This document shows, piece by piece, positions 30,567-39,409 of a stretch of 64,000 bases of DNA. Each line of letters opens with the position of its first letter. Position 1 is the first letter of the stretch. Under the pieces are notes generated by a model. That model saw only the letters and a program-made list of their open reading frames with translations, was not told where the DNA came from and searched no databases. Location of the stretch: assembly GCF_023101185.1 (NCBI RefSeq), contig NZ_CP078077.1:1517630-1581629 (forward strand), written 5' to 3'. The stretch comes from Microbacterium galbinum (GTDB lineage Bacteria > Actinomycetota > Actinomycetes > Actinomycetales > Microbacteriaceae). The position numbers and the translations under genes were made by a program.

Positions 30567-33547
30567 TGAACGGATCGGGATTCCAGTTCGATGCTAATCA
30601 GTCGTACCAGTTGGACGCGATCGCGTCGATAGTCGATCTGTTCGACGGGCAGCCGAAGCATGCGAATCAGATGGTTACGACGCTGCGCGGTTCGGTGGAG
30701 CTCGCCCAGCCTGATCATTCCACGCTCGATATCGATCTCACGCAGGAAGTCGGTGCGATAGGGAACAGACTTGTGCTAGATCGAGATCTGCTCCTCGCTA
30801 ACCTGCAGCGCGTGCAGGATCGGAACGGTCTTGAGGTCGCTCCGTCGCTCGCGGGCGATGCGCTCGACTTCGATGTTGAGATGGAGACCGGAACGGGTAA
30901 GACATACGTATACCTACGCACGATCTTTGAGCTGGCCGCGCGCTATGAGTTCACGAAGTTTGTGATCCTCGTGCCGAGTGTTGCCATCCGTGAGGGCGTC
31001 AGCGCGAGCATCCGGCTAATGCGCGAGCACCTCGAGAAGCTCTATAAGCCGCGAGGCATCACTTTCGACACCTCGATTTACAGCAGCAAGAGCGCCGAGG
31101 AAGTGCAGTGCTTCGCGACGGCGACCAACGTCCAGATCCTGATAATGACGATCGACTCGATCCGAGGCAATGCGAACACACGCATCATTCATCAGGCCCG
31201 CGACAAGCTGAATGGGCTGCGGCCGATCGACTTCCTGAAGGCAACCCATCCGGTTGTAATCATGGACGAACCGCAGAACATGGAGTCGCAACTTTCGCAG
31301 TCGGCGGTCGGCGAGCTCGACCCGGTGTTCACGCTGCGGTATAGCGCAACCCATAAGAAGCAGCGCAATGCAACCTACCGGCTAGATCCGGTCGACGCCC
31401 ACGATCTTGGTCTAGTGAAGCAGATCGTTGTGGCTGAGGTAGCTCAGAAAGGTGCGGACGCGACGCCATACATCAAGCTGGTCGAGGTGCGACGGGAGCC
31501 GTCATGGGTGGCTCGACTGGAGCTGTCCTGCCGCAAGGCCGATGGTGCGCTAGAGCGTCGGATCGTAAGCGTGAAGCAGCACCAGGACCTTTCGGATGCG
31601 CGTCTCACAAATAACCCCATATACGAGGGCTGGCGCATCAACGAGTTGAGCATCGAGCCCGCCCGCATCGACCTCACCGCGCACGGGTTCCTCCACGAGG
31701 GCGAGAGTATCGGCGCTTCGGGGGACGCGATACATAAGGAGATGATTCGCGAGACTGTCCGTGAGCACCTTCGCAAGGAATCAATGCTACGCGTCAAGGG
31801 AATCAAAGTGCTGAGCCTCTTTTTCGTCGATAAGGTCAGCGGCTACCTTGGAGACGGCGCAAACAACGATGATGCTAATGGCAACTTCGTGCAGTGGTTC
31901 GATGAGGTCTTCCTCGAGGAGCGCGCTAAGTCTGCGCGATATCAAGAAATGTTGCCGTATGCGCCGAGCGAACTTCGCCGCGGCTATTTCTCCCAAATGA
32001 AGCGCGGCAAGACCGCTTTCTTCCAAGACTCGTCCGGCATGACGAAGGCCGATGACGACGCCTACGAACTGATCATGCAGCAGAAGGAACGCCTACTCGA
32101 CGAGAACGAGCCTGTGCGGTTCATTTTTAGCCACTCCGCGCTCCGCGAAGGCTGGGATAACCCGAATGTCTTTCAAATCTGCACCTTGCGTGAGATGAGC
32201 GTGGAGACTGAGCGTCGCCAGACGATCGGACGCGGCCTCCGTCTCCCCGTTGCCAAAACCGAGGACGGCTACATCCGCGTGGCTGACCGTGGAATTGCAG
32301 CGTTGACCGTGGTGGCGAACGAGTCCTACACTCAGTTCGCGGATGCGCTCCAGCGCGAGTATAAAGATGCGGGCATTGAGATTGGCCGGGTACGCAGAGC
32401 AGAATTTTCAAAGATCCCGCTGAGTGACGAGAACGGCTTGCTCACTGACGACCAGCTTGGTTACCAACGCTCCGTTCTCGTCTGGGAGCATCTCAGGGAC
32501 AGGGGCTTCATTGATAAGGACGGTTCGGTCACCTCGAAGTTTCAACCAAACCAGCTCGGCTTCGATCTCGGCCTCCCAGTCGACATCGTGTGGGCTGAAT
32601 CGATGATCATTGAGCTAGTTCAGCGCGCCAACATTGGCCAATATATCAAGCGCGTAAGCAAGCGTAAGCCGCGTGTGCTCAACAAGCAGCTGTACTCGAG
32701 CCCGGAGTTCGAGGACTTCTGGGAGAGGATTAGTCGGAAGACGACTTATCGCGTCAGAATTAGCCGCGAACAAGTCGTCGAGAATGCCATCCGGGCGATT
32801 CGTGAAGCGCCAAACATCGATGCGCTGCGTATTCAGGTCACCCGCGCCGGAGTCAAGGTATTGCGAGGCGGCGCGACGGGAGAGGAACTCGGCACACGCT
32901 CGGCAGAACTCAAGGGCAGTTACGAGCTTCCCGACATCATCACGGAACTGCAGGGGGCGACTTCTCTCACCCGCAAGACGATCGTTGACATCCTTATTGG
33001 AAGTAAGCGGCTAGGTGAGTTCATCGGCAACCCGAACGACTTCATTGCTATGGCTACACGCGTCTTGAAGAGTGAGCTCGCGAAGATCGTGGTCGAGGGC
33101 GTCCAGTACGAGAAAATCGCGGGCTCCGTCTACGAGTTACGCGAGTTGCAGAAAGACGGCGAGCAGGAGAAGGAACGATTTCTCGATCAAATGTATAAGG
33201 TGCAGAACACTCGAAAGACCGACTTTGACTACGTCGTCTTCGACTCCAACGTTGAGCGTCAATTCGCTGAGCTGCTCGACTCGCGCGAGGATATCAAGCT
33301 GTTCATGAAGCTCCCGGCTAAATTCAGGATTGAGACCCCAGTTGGCCCGTACAATCCAGACTGGGCCATCGTCAAACAGGAAGAGGGTGGAGATCGGGTC
33401 TATATGATCCGTGAGACAAAGAGCACTCTTGATGACTCGAAGCTCCGCCCGACCGAGCTCGGTAAGATTCAGTCGGCCATGCGCCACTTCCAAGCTATAG
33501 GAATCGGGAGCTACGGGCGCTCTGTCCCTGGGGCGTGGGGTTTATAG
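30563..33547 (+). CDS. res: Type III restriction enzyme Res subunit
   Basis: This 994-residue protein has an SF2 helicase with Walker A 'METGTGKTYVYL' (GTGKT 110-114), motif II 'VVIMDEPQNM' (DEPQ 235-238; DEPH is more common in type III Res) and motif VI 'QTIGRGLRLPV' (about 555). A C-terminal nuclease carries the PD-(D/E)xK motif, 'YNPDWAIV' and 'IRETKS'. The C-terminal 'GSYGRSVPGAWGL' looks complete. It overlaps mod by 4 bp; ATG 30566, one codon later, is an equally possible start. Together with Mod it should cut unmodified foreign DNA. Both subunits look intact. Confidence 0.94.
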   Translation: MMNGSGFQFDANQSYQLDAIASIVDLFDGQPKHANQMVTTLRGSVELAQPDHSTLDIDLTQEVGAIGNRLVLDRDLLLANLQRVQDRNGLEVAPSLAGDALDFDVEMETGTGKTYVYLRTIFELAARYEFTKFVILVPSVAIREGVSASIRLMREHLEKLYKPRGITFDTSIYSSKSAEEVQCFATATNVQILIMTIDSIRGNANTRIIHQARDKLNGLRPIDFLKATHPVVIMDEPQNMESQLSQSAVGELDPVFTLRYSATHKKQRNATYRLDPVDAHDLGLVKQIVVAEVAQKGADATPYIKLVEVRREPSWVARLELSCRKADGALERRIVSVKQHQDLSDARLTNNPIYEGWRINELSIEPARIDLTAHGFLHEGESIGASGDAIHKEMIRETVREHLRKESMLRVKGIKVLSLFFVDKVSGYLGDGANNDDANGNFVQWFDEVFLEERAKSARYQEMLPYAPSELRRGYFSQMKRGKTAFFQDSSGMTKADDDAYELIMQQKERLLDENEPVRFIFSHSALREGWDNPNVFQICTLREMSVETERRQTIGRGLRLPVAKTEDGYIRVADRGIAALTVVANESYTQFADALQREYKDAGIEIGRVRRAEFSKIPLSDENGLLTDDQLGYQRSVLVWEHLRDRGFIDKDGSVTSKFQPNQLGFDLGLPVDIVWAESMIIELVQRANIGQYIKRVSKRKPRVLNKQLYSSPEFEDFWERISRKTTYRVRISREQVVENAIRAIREAPNIDALRIQVTRAGVKVLRGGATGEELGTRSAELKGSYELPDIITELQGATSLTRKTIVDILIGSKRLGEFIGNPNDFIAMATRVLKSELAKIVVEGVQYEKIAGSVYELRELQKDGEQEKERFLDQMYKVQNTRKTDFDYVVFDSNVERQFAELLDSREDIKLFMKLPAKFRIETPVGPYNPDWAIVKQEEGGDRVYMIRETKSTLDDSKLRPTELGKIQSAMRHFQAIGIGSYGRSVPGAWGL

Positions 33548-33748
33548 GCTCGAAGCGCCGCGCGATAAACGCCATGATGACGTGCGAGGTGATGTACGCC
33601 CGTTGTCGTCTGCGTTCTGCGCCGCGATGCTCTTGGTGTCGAACACCTCATGCGTCGTGCCGGCGATCACCGGCGCCCTCCGCAGTCTTTGCCACTGCGC
33701 CAGCAAAGACCGCACCGCTCGGCTTCCCCCATTCAGTCGCATACTTCC

Positions 33749-33754
33749 GATACT
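33749..33754 (+). promoter_or_regulatory. -10 box of a leaderless promoter
   Basis: GATACT, 6 nt before ATG 33761; the same hexamer and spacing as at the mod gene. Confidence 0.5.
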
Positions 33755-33760
33755 GTCTGC

Positions 33761-34879
33761 ATGAACGTGTGTTCAATGTCGATCGGAGTAGCGGTGGAGT
33801 TTTCAGAGCGTCTTGATTCGCTGGCGACCAAGGTGAAGAACCAGGCGACGGCGATCGGAACCGAGGAGGCGACGAAGAACGCCTTCGTCATGCCCTTCAT
33901 CTCGACTATCCTCGGCTACGACGTCTTCGACCCGCTCGAGGTTGTCCCTGAGTTCACTGCTGACGTGGGCACGAAGAAGGGCGAGAAGATCGACTACGCC
34001 ATCATGCGCGATGGCGAAGTGCAGATCCTCATCGAGTGCAAGCCATCGATGGGTTCACTCAAGATCGAACACGCGTCCCAGCTCTTCCGCTACTTCGCTG
34101 TCACGAATGCGCGCATCGCCGTGCTGACGAACGGTGTGGTGTGGCACTTCTACACCGATCTCGACGCTCCGAACCGCATGGACGCCAAGCCGTTCCTCGT
34201 GCTCGATCTGCTCGACATCGACGAAACGCTCATTCCCGAGATTCAGAAGCTCAGCAAGGAGAGCTTCGACCTCGACTCGATCATTAGCGCTGCGGAGGAG
34301 CTGAAGTACATCGGGGCGCTGAAGCGCGAGATCGCCGGGCAGTTCCGCGAGCCGACTGACGAATGGATCAAGTTCTTCGCCACTCGGGTCTATGAGGGCT
34401 CGTACACGCAGAAGGTGCGCCAGCAGTTCACCACGCTTGTCGGCAAGGCGGCGCAGCAGTTCTTGAACGAGCGAGTCAACGATCGGTTGAAGACTGCCCT
34501 TGGAGTCAGCGGAATCACGCCCACGACTGACGCGCCTCCCGCAACGAGCGCCCCGGTCGTCGAGGCCGACCTCGATCGCGACACGGAGATCGAGACGACG
34601 CTGGAGGAGCTTGAGGGCTACCAGATCGTCAAGGCGATCGCGTGTGGCGAGGTCAAGCCTCAACGCGTCACCCACCGCGACGCCAAGAGCTACTTTGCCG
34701 TTCTTCTCGACGACAACAACCGCAAGCCGATTGCTCGTCTCCACTTCAACGGCAAGCAGAAGTACCTGGGTCTTCTCGACAACGGCAAGGTGGAGACGCG
34801 GCATCCGATCGAGGATCTCGACGAGATCTACTCGTTCGCCGACGGCATCCGCGAAGCCGTTCAGCGCTATAAGGACTGA
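33761..34879 (+). CDS. HsdR-N-like restriction endonuclease-type protein
   Basis: This 372-residue protein has an N-terminal domain with the layout of the type I restriction enzyme R-subunit N-terminus (HSDR_N_2 type): 'EEATKNAFVMPFISTILGYD' (35-54), Asp78 in 'KIDYAIM', and 'IECK' (91-94) supplying Glu92 and Lys94 of a PD-(D/E)xK site. No helicase follows; the C-terminal third has 'VTHRDAKSYFAVLLDD' and 'RLHFNGKQKYLGLLDNGKVE' (split), a beta-rich unit. Such stand-alone proteins are common in defence islands and are often uncharacterised. ATG 33761 is chosen by the GATACT-N6 rule over ATG 33776. GC content is closer to the host than that of res. Confidence 0.82.
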   Translation: MNVCSMSIGVAVEFSERLDSLATKVKNQATAIGTEEATKNAFVMPFISTILGYDVFDPLEVVPEFTADVGTKKGEKIDYAIMRDGEVQILIECKPSMGSLKIEHASQLFRYFAVTNARIAVLTNGVVWHFYTDLDAPNRMDAKPFLVLDLLDIDETLIPEIQKLSKESFDLDSIISAAEELKYIGALKREIAGQFREPTDEWIKFFATRVYEGSYTQKVRQQFTTLVGKAAQQFLNERVNDRLKTALGVSGITPTTDAPPATSAPVVEADLDRDTEIETTLEELEGYQIVKAIACGEVKPQRVTHRDAKSYFAVLLDDNNRKPIARLHFNGKQKYLGLLDNGKVETRHPIEDLDEIYSFADGIREAVQRYKD

Positions 34880-34902
34880 GCTGCGGCAGGCGCTGAACGA
34901 TC

Positions 34903-35481
34903 GTGGGCGACACCAAGCAAACCAAGACGATCGGCGAGCACCTCGTTGCCTCGGAGCTGGCACGGCGAGGTTGGGCGCCTGCTCTGACTCGAGATGGACT
35001 CGAACGCACAGACATCCTTGCGGTTCACACTGGGCATACTCGACGCATGGTCGAGATCCAGGTGAAGTCGGCGCGCTCGGGCCGTTGGGACAAAGCAAAC
35101 TGGCCCCTCGGAGACAAGTCGCAACAGCCGAGTGCTCATGAGCGCGAGTACTTCGTCATGGTTGCAAGTCCTCAGGACGTGTCGTTGAGGCCACGATGCT
35201 TCGTTCTGCCTCGTGCGCACGTCGCCGCCGCGGCGTGGATCGCGCATATGGATTGGCTGACAACGGAAGGCATTCCTGCTGGCAAGAGGAATGCTCCAGT
35301 AAGCAGCTCTCGCGTCTCGTTGCCAGTCTTCGCAGCGTACGAAGATCGCTGGGACCTGTTGCATGTTGATGAGAGCGAGTGCCCGGTTCTGTTACCAGCG
35401 ATCTACCGCGACTACGCACAGTCCGCCCGCGTTGGGCTGCCGCCGGGTCATTCATGGTGGTCAAGCCTGCCTGAGTGGTGA
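34903..35481 (+). CDS. Possible PD-(D/E)xK-superfamily protein
   Basis: This 192-residue protein starts with 'TIGEHLVASELARRGWAPAL', then Asp37 in 'ERTDILAV' and 'EIQVKSA' (Gln53-x-Lys55). That is the E...D...(E/Q)xK spacing of the PD-(D/E)xK nuclease fold, as in DUF4365-like and Holliday-junction-resolvase-like families. The C-terminal part, with 'CFVLPRAHVAAAAW', is less conserved. It follows the HsdR-N-like gene by 23 bp and is probably in the same transcript. I call it nuclease-like only; the Gln in place of acid weakens the claim, although QxK variants exist. Confidence 0.6.
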   Translation: MGDTKQTKTIGEHLVASELARRGWAPALTRDGLERTDILAVHTGHTRRMVEIQVKSARSGRWDKANWPLGDKSQQPSAHEREYFVMVASPQDVSLRPRCFVLPRAHVAAAAWIAHMDWLTTEGIPAGKRNAPVSSSRVSLPVFAAYEDRWDLLHVDESECPVLLPAIYRDYAQSARVGLPPGHSWWSSLPEW

Positions 35482-35529
35482 TCCGAGCGATACAGACGCC
35501 GACAAACAATTCGGCCGAGGTAGCTTCGG

Positions 35530-37356
35530 CTAGAACGAGACCTTCCCCGGTTCGAAACCGTTCTCGCGAAGATACGCGAGTGCTCGTTCAAGAGTCACGA
35601 TCTTCTTCTTGAGGTCTTTGAGCGAGGCTGAAGAGCCGTCGGAGAACTCGTCGAGGCGCTCGTACTCGCGCCTCACCTGCGTCTCAGTCTCGCTGAAGTT
35701 CTGCCATGCCGAGTGATCTTGATCGAGAGCCTGTCGCTGTCGAAGAATGACGAGGGTGAGCTGACGTTCGGCGAACACTTCCAATGCTTCGGCGCCGGTC
35801 CCGAGGCTGGCGAGGCTGTATGCGATGCTGCCGCCGCCAGCGGTCATGAGAGTGCCGGCGGTGAGTAAGCCGCCGATCATCCCTCCTGGCCCGAAAGCCG
35901 CCAGCGCGCTGGTCACTGCCGCCGCGCCTGCGAGGCCGGCACCCGCCGCGAGGGCGAGACCTCCGGTCGCGACGACGAGCGCGGTTGCGCCCGCGCCAAG
36001 TATCCCGATCTTGACCAAGTTCATTGATCGAGGGCCGGATAGGACTTCTTGCGCTTCTCTCGACGCCACGAAGACATCCTCACCAAAGCGGCTGCTGAGG
36101 CCCATTTCGGCGGTCAGCTCTTGCATCGCTGCTTCTCGTTTGCCCTTCGGTACGGCTATGTCGAACGGGCGGATGATGTTCTCTGAGGCGAGCACGGCGA
36201 GGAGGACCGCCGCTTCGTCCTTGGGAAGATGTGAACTCGGTGCGGTCGGAGGAACCTCTGCGTCCGGGTCTGAAAAATCGAAGGCAAGTCGAGCGACTAT
36301 CGAGGGTGTGGACCGCTGGACAACTTCGTTCCGCCGGATGATGCTGTCGACCACCGTCGCCTGTACTTGGCGCATTGCGCCGCGGTATCGGTCACGGAGA
36401 TCGCCGTCGAGCGTGGCGCTGATGAGGTCGGCGTATCTCAGCGCAAGCACCGCATACGTCTCCGCGGGGTCGAGTGGCACGTCGACGGCCGTCTCGGCGC
36501 GAGCGAGCTCCTTGGAACGCGAGCCGAAGATGCCATACCCGATGGCCTCCGCTACGGTCTCGTTCGCGAGGTAGTACGTCGCATCATGCGCGTGAACTGT
36601 GGGCAGCGACGTGACGCGAAGGTCTACTAGCCAAGTGAAGACTGAGGAGGCGCCCCGGCTTGCAGCGACGGGGTCGTGTGCGTTCCAACAATTGACCCAC
36701 CAGCCGAGGTTAGCCGGTGGCTCCGACATCGCCTCGCGGAGCCTATCAACTTCGAAGTTCCCGTTCGCAAGGGGGCTTCCGATCGTCACCATCCCAACGA
36801 TCTCGATATCGACGGGGAGCCGGCGTACAAGGTCAGCGGCGATCACTGAACCAAGACTGTGCGCGACGATCACGATGCGACCGGAACTTGGTAGCGCTTC
36901 GAGGATCTTGTTCAGAACGTGAGCGCGCACATTGGGTTCGTTGAGGTACATGCGCGCTTGTCTGAAGAGCAATGGAAAGTTCACTGCGACATTGACGAGT
37001 GCGTCTCCGCCGATAGTTCCGTTCCCGCTGTTGTGGCGCCCGAGGCGAAACTCGACCGCGCCGATCCGCCGCTCGAAGTCCCGACGATTCTTGCGTGCTG
37101 CATCTCGCGAGGGGCTCTTGATCGTGATCGGAGGGACGTCTTGTTTGTCGTCGTAGTCCTTGAGCGCGTGAGCGTATTTGGGTGCAATCACCTCGACGCC
37201 GTCGAGTGAGGGGTAGCCGATACCGGACAGCGTTTCCGATAGGCGTGCCTTCCACAAGTCATCACGGTCACCCGTGCCGACACCGTGCAGAAAGAGGAGA
37301 ATCGGTTCGTTCGACAAGGTGACTCCAGCCGAGTAATCGTCGGGTGCGCGGTTCAT
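35530..37356 (-). CDS. Large alpha/beta-hydrolase with glycine-rich membrane region
   Basis: This 608-residue protein has an N-terminal alpha/beta-hydrolase domain: oxyanion region 'LFLHGVGTGD' (21-30), nucleophile elbow 'VAHSLGS' with Ser167, Asp in 'NAHDPVA' (about 239) and His in 'VHAHDATYY' (about 266). The middle (300-440) is soluble and unassigned. Residues about 447-512 form a Gly/Ala-rich hydrophobic block ('LAAGAGLAGAAAVTSALAAF') able to span a membrane two or three times. The end is coiled-coil-like. It is convergent with the nuclease-like gene and lies inside the island. A lipase-type domain tied to a membrane block is what one would expect of a membrane-damaging defence effector, but this is inference. 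Confidence 0.7.
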   Translation of the reverse strand: MNRAPDDYSAGVTLSNEPILLFLHGVGTGDRDDLWKARLSETLSGIGYPSLDGVEVIAPKYAHALKDYDDKQDVPPITIKSPSRDAARKNRRDFERRIGAVEFRLGRHNSGNGTIGGDALVNVAVNFPLLFRQARMYLNEPNVRAHVLNKILEALPSSGRIVIVAHSLGSVIAADLVRRLPVDIEIVGMVTIGSPLANGNFEVDRLREAMSEPPANLGWWVNCWNAHDPVAASRGASSVFTWLVDLRVTSLPTVHAHDATYYLANETVAEAIGYGIFGSRSKELARAETAVDVPLDPAETYAVLALRYADLISATLDGDLRDRYRGAMRQVQATVVDSIIRRNEVVQRSTPSIVARLAFDFSDPDAEVPPTAPSSHLPKDEAAVLLAVLASENIIRPFDIAVPKGKREAAMQELTAEMGLSSRFGEDVFVASREAQEVLSGPRSMNLVKIGILGAGATALVVATGGLALAAGAGLAGAAAVTSALAAFGPGGMIGGLLTAGTLMTAGGGSIAYSLASLGTGAEALEVFAERQLTLVILRQRQALDQDHSAWQNFSETETQVRREYERLDEFSDGSSASLKDLKKKIVTLERALAYLRENGFEPGKVSF

Positions 37357-37400
37357 TCCTGCGCATATGAAATCACCCTAGCGACGATCAGGAGACCGTG

Positions 37401-38351
37401 TCAGAGTGCGCCGGCCGACACGACCTTCTCCACCTGCCCCCGCAAATCCCGAGCCGAATACCCCGGCCACCCGTGCAACACCCCCACCCACTCCCCAGGC
37501 AGCCCCGACGCACCCCACACCGCCCCGCCCAAAGCCCCGGCGATCGCGGCGACCGTATCCGTATCCGCCCCACCCCGCACGGCCCGCTCCAAGGCATCGA
37601 CCAACGAAGACGCCCCAACAACCGCGGCTAGCGCCCCCTGGAACGCGCGCACGACCCATCCGTTCTGCGGCATGAAGTCCCGCGGATGCGCCCCGGGCAT
37701 CAGCGCCTCCTCAATCAACCCACCCCAGCGCGCAGCATCCGCCGCCGGCAGCAATGACAGCTGAGCCCGCACGTCGAGCTCGCCGGTGAGGATCGCGTGC
37801 CGGATCGCCGCCGACCAGAGGATGCAGGCCGAGGCGCTGTCCTGCTCCCAGTGGGTGAGCTTCGAGATCGCTTCGGCGACGGCCGCGAGTTCCGTGGCGG
37901 GCCGGTCGAGATATCCGAGCGCGAGCGGACCCGTGCGCATGAGCGCCCCGTTGCCTCCGCTGCGTCCGGCGCGTTCGTGCTCGGCGCGGGATGCCGCGAG
38001 CACATCGGCCTCGGTGAACGGCTGCGGGATGCGCGCGAGCACCGCGCGGGTCTGCGCGCCGACGTCTTTCGCGGTCTGCGCCCATCCGATCCAGCGTCCG
38101 ACGATCTCCTCGCGCGACGCGGCATCCTCCAGCCGATCGCCGCGCGCGAGCACGTCGAGGATCGGCACGGCCATGCTCGTGTCATCGGTCCACTCGCCGA
38201 CGCCGTGCCCGAACTGCCCGGCGCCGAACACGGGCGTCACCGCATCGTCGAGCGCCGGACCGAACTCGTACTGCGACCCGAGCGCATCGCCGGCGGCCGA
38301 GGCGAGCACGGCGCCGATCGCGCGGTCGAGCTGAGGGGCGGTGAGGGGCAT
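37401..38351 (-). CDS. ADP-ribosylglycohydrolase family protein
   Basis: This 316-residue protein matches the DraG/ARH-type ADP-ribosylglycohydrolases, which remove ADP-ribose from proteins or metabolites with two Mg2+ ions. The metal-site motifs are present: 'GDALGSQYE' near the N-terminus, 'GEWTDDTSMAV' (about 64-74) and 'GGADTDTVAAIAGALGGAV' (about 270-288). ATG 38351 is followed by 'PLTAPQLDRAIGAVLASAAG', the usual family start; longer open frames upstream are not needed. It lies just outside the island and has host-like codon use, so it may be a core gene. A possible -10 (TAGCGT) lies about 40 bp upstream. Confidence 0.9.
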   Translation of the reverse strand: MPLTAPQLDRAIGAVLASAAGDALGSQYEFGPALDDAVTPVFGAGQFGHGVGEWTDDTSMAVPILDVLARGDRLEDAASREEIVGRWIGWAQTAKDVGAQTRAVLARIPQPFTEADVLAASRAEHERAGRSGGNGALMRTGPLALGYLDRPATELAAVAEAISKLTHWEQDSASACILWSAAIRHAILTGELDVRAQLSLLPAADAARWGGLIEEALMPGAHPRDFMPQNGWVVRAFQGALAAVVGASSLVDALERAVRGGADTDTVAAIAGALGGAVWGASGLPGEWVGVLHGWPGYSARDLRGQVEKVVSAGAL

Positions 38352-38517
38352 GGGTGGGGCCTTCCGGTCGGCGAAAGCGGATCTCCTCAGAACGCTACAG
38401 TTCGATGTATCAATCCCGGAGGACCCGGCTCCTGGGATATGAGGTGCGCGGCATCCGCGCGCCCGTCTTCCCCCACGTCGAGCCATCCGCGCTCGACCCC
38501 AGCAGCATGGAGTCCCC

Positions 38518-39291
38518 GTGAGCAACGTCCCCGCCGGTTGGTACCCGAATCCCGACGACCCCACCCAGGTTCGCTATTGGGACGGAGCGCAGTGGACCCT
38601 CAGCACCGCGCCCGCCGTCACGCCCGCACCGGCGGCCGCCGCCGAGACGATGGTGCTGCCGACGACAGGGAACGCCACCTTCGCGCCGCCGCCCGCGCCG
38701 GCGTTCGAGGCGCAGCCGGCGGCTCTCGCTCCCGCGCGCCCGTCGTCATCGAAGAAGTGGCTCATCGGCGGCGCCATCGCCGCGGGCGTCATCGTGGTCG
38801 GATCCGTCGGAGCCGCGATCGGATCGGGCAATCGAACGGATGCCGCGCCCGAGGCGAGCACCGCCCCGGTGATCTCGACCCCGAGCGCCGAGCCCGTCGT
38901 CGAAGAGCCCAGCGCCACGCCGACGCCCACCCCGCAGCCCGTGGTGGTCGAGGTGGTGGATACCGTGGCGTTCCGCGCTCAGGCCGGGTCGCACCTCGAC
39001 GACATGCAGAAGGACCTCGACGACATCGTCACGACCGTGAACGAAGACGGCTTCTGGCGACTACTCAGCAACAGCGGCGAACTTGCGTTCAACCTGGGAC
39101 AGCTCGAGGCGCTCGACGTCCCCGCGAACGTCGCCGAGACCTGGCCCGCCGCCCTCACCGGGCTCGAGACCTCTCTCGACGCACTCACCGACGCGATCTC
39201 GACGCAGGACGGCCCGACGATCATCGCGGCGGTGGATGCCGTTCGCGGCCAGGTCGAGTCGAGCCGCGGGGTTGTGGGCACCGCGCAGTGA
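38518..39291 (+). CDS. DUF2510-domain membrane protein
   Basis: The 257 residues start with a DUF2510 domain, 'PAGWYPNPDDPTQVRYWDGA' (5-24) followed by 'QWT'. A Pro/Ala linker, a single membrane helix (about 82-102, 'WLIGGAIAAGVIVVGSVGAA'), a Thr/Pro/Glu-rich linker and an extracellular helical domain (about 145-257) follow. DUF2510 is found at the N-terminus of many actinobacterial membrane proteins and has no assigned activity. The start is GTG 38518 with GGAG 5 nt upstream. It is divergent from the ADP-ribosylglycohydrolase gene. Confidence 0.82.
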   Translation: MSNVPAGWYPNPDDPTQVRYWDGAQWTLSTAPAVTPAPAAAAETMVLPTTGNATFAPPPAPAFEAQPAALAPARPSSSKKWLIGGAIAAGVIVVGSVGAAIGSGNRTDAAPEASTAPVISTPSAEPVVEEPSATPTPTPQPVVVEVVDTVAFRAQAGSHLDDMQKDLDDIVTTVNEDGFWRLLSNSGELAFNLGQLEALDVPANVAETWPAALTGLETSLDALTDAISTQDGPTIIAAVDAVRGQVESSRGVVGTAQ

Positions 39292-39409
39292 GGCCTGCTG
39301 CGAAGTAGACCGGTATTCCTCGCGCCGCTTTCGGCCGGTCGCGCAGAGGTGTCCGCGAGCATCGATACGGTGCCGAAGACACGTGTGTTCGACGAAACGG
39401 TAGGTGACG

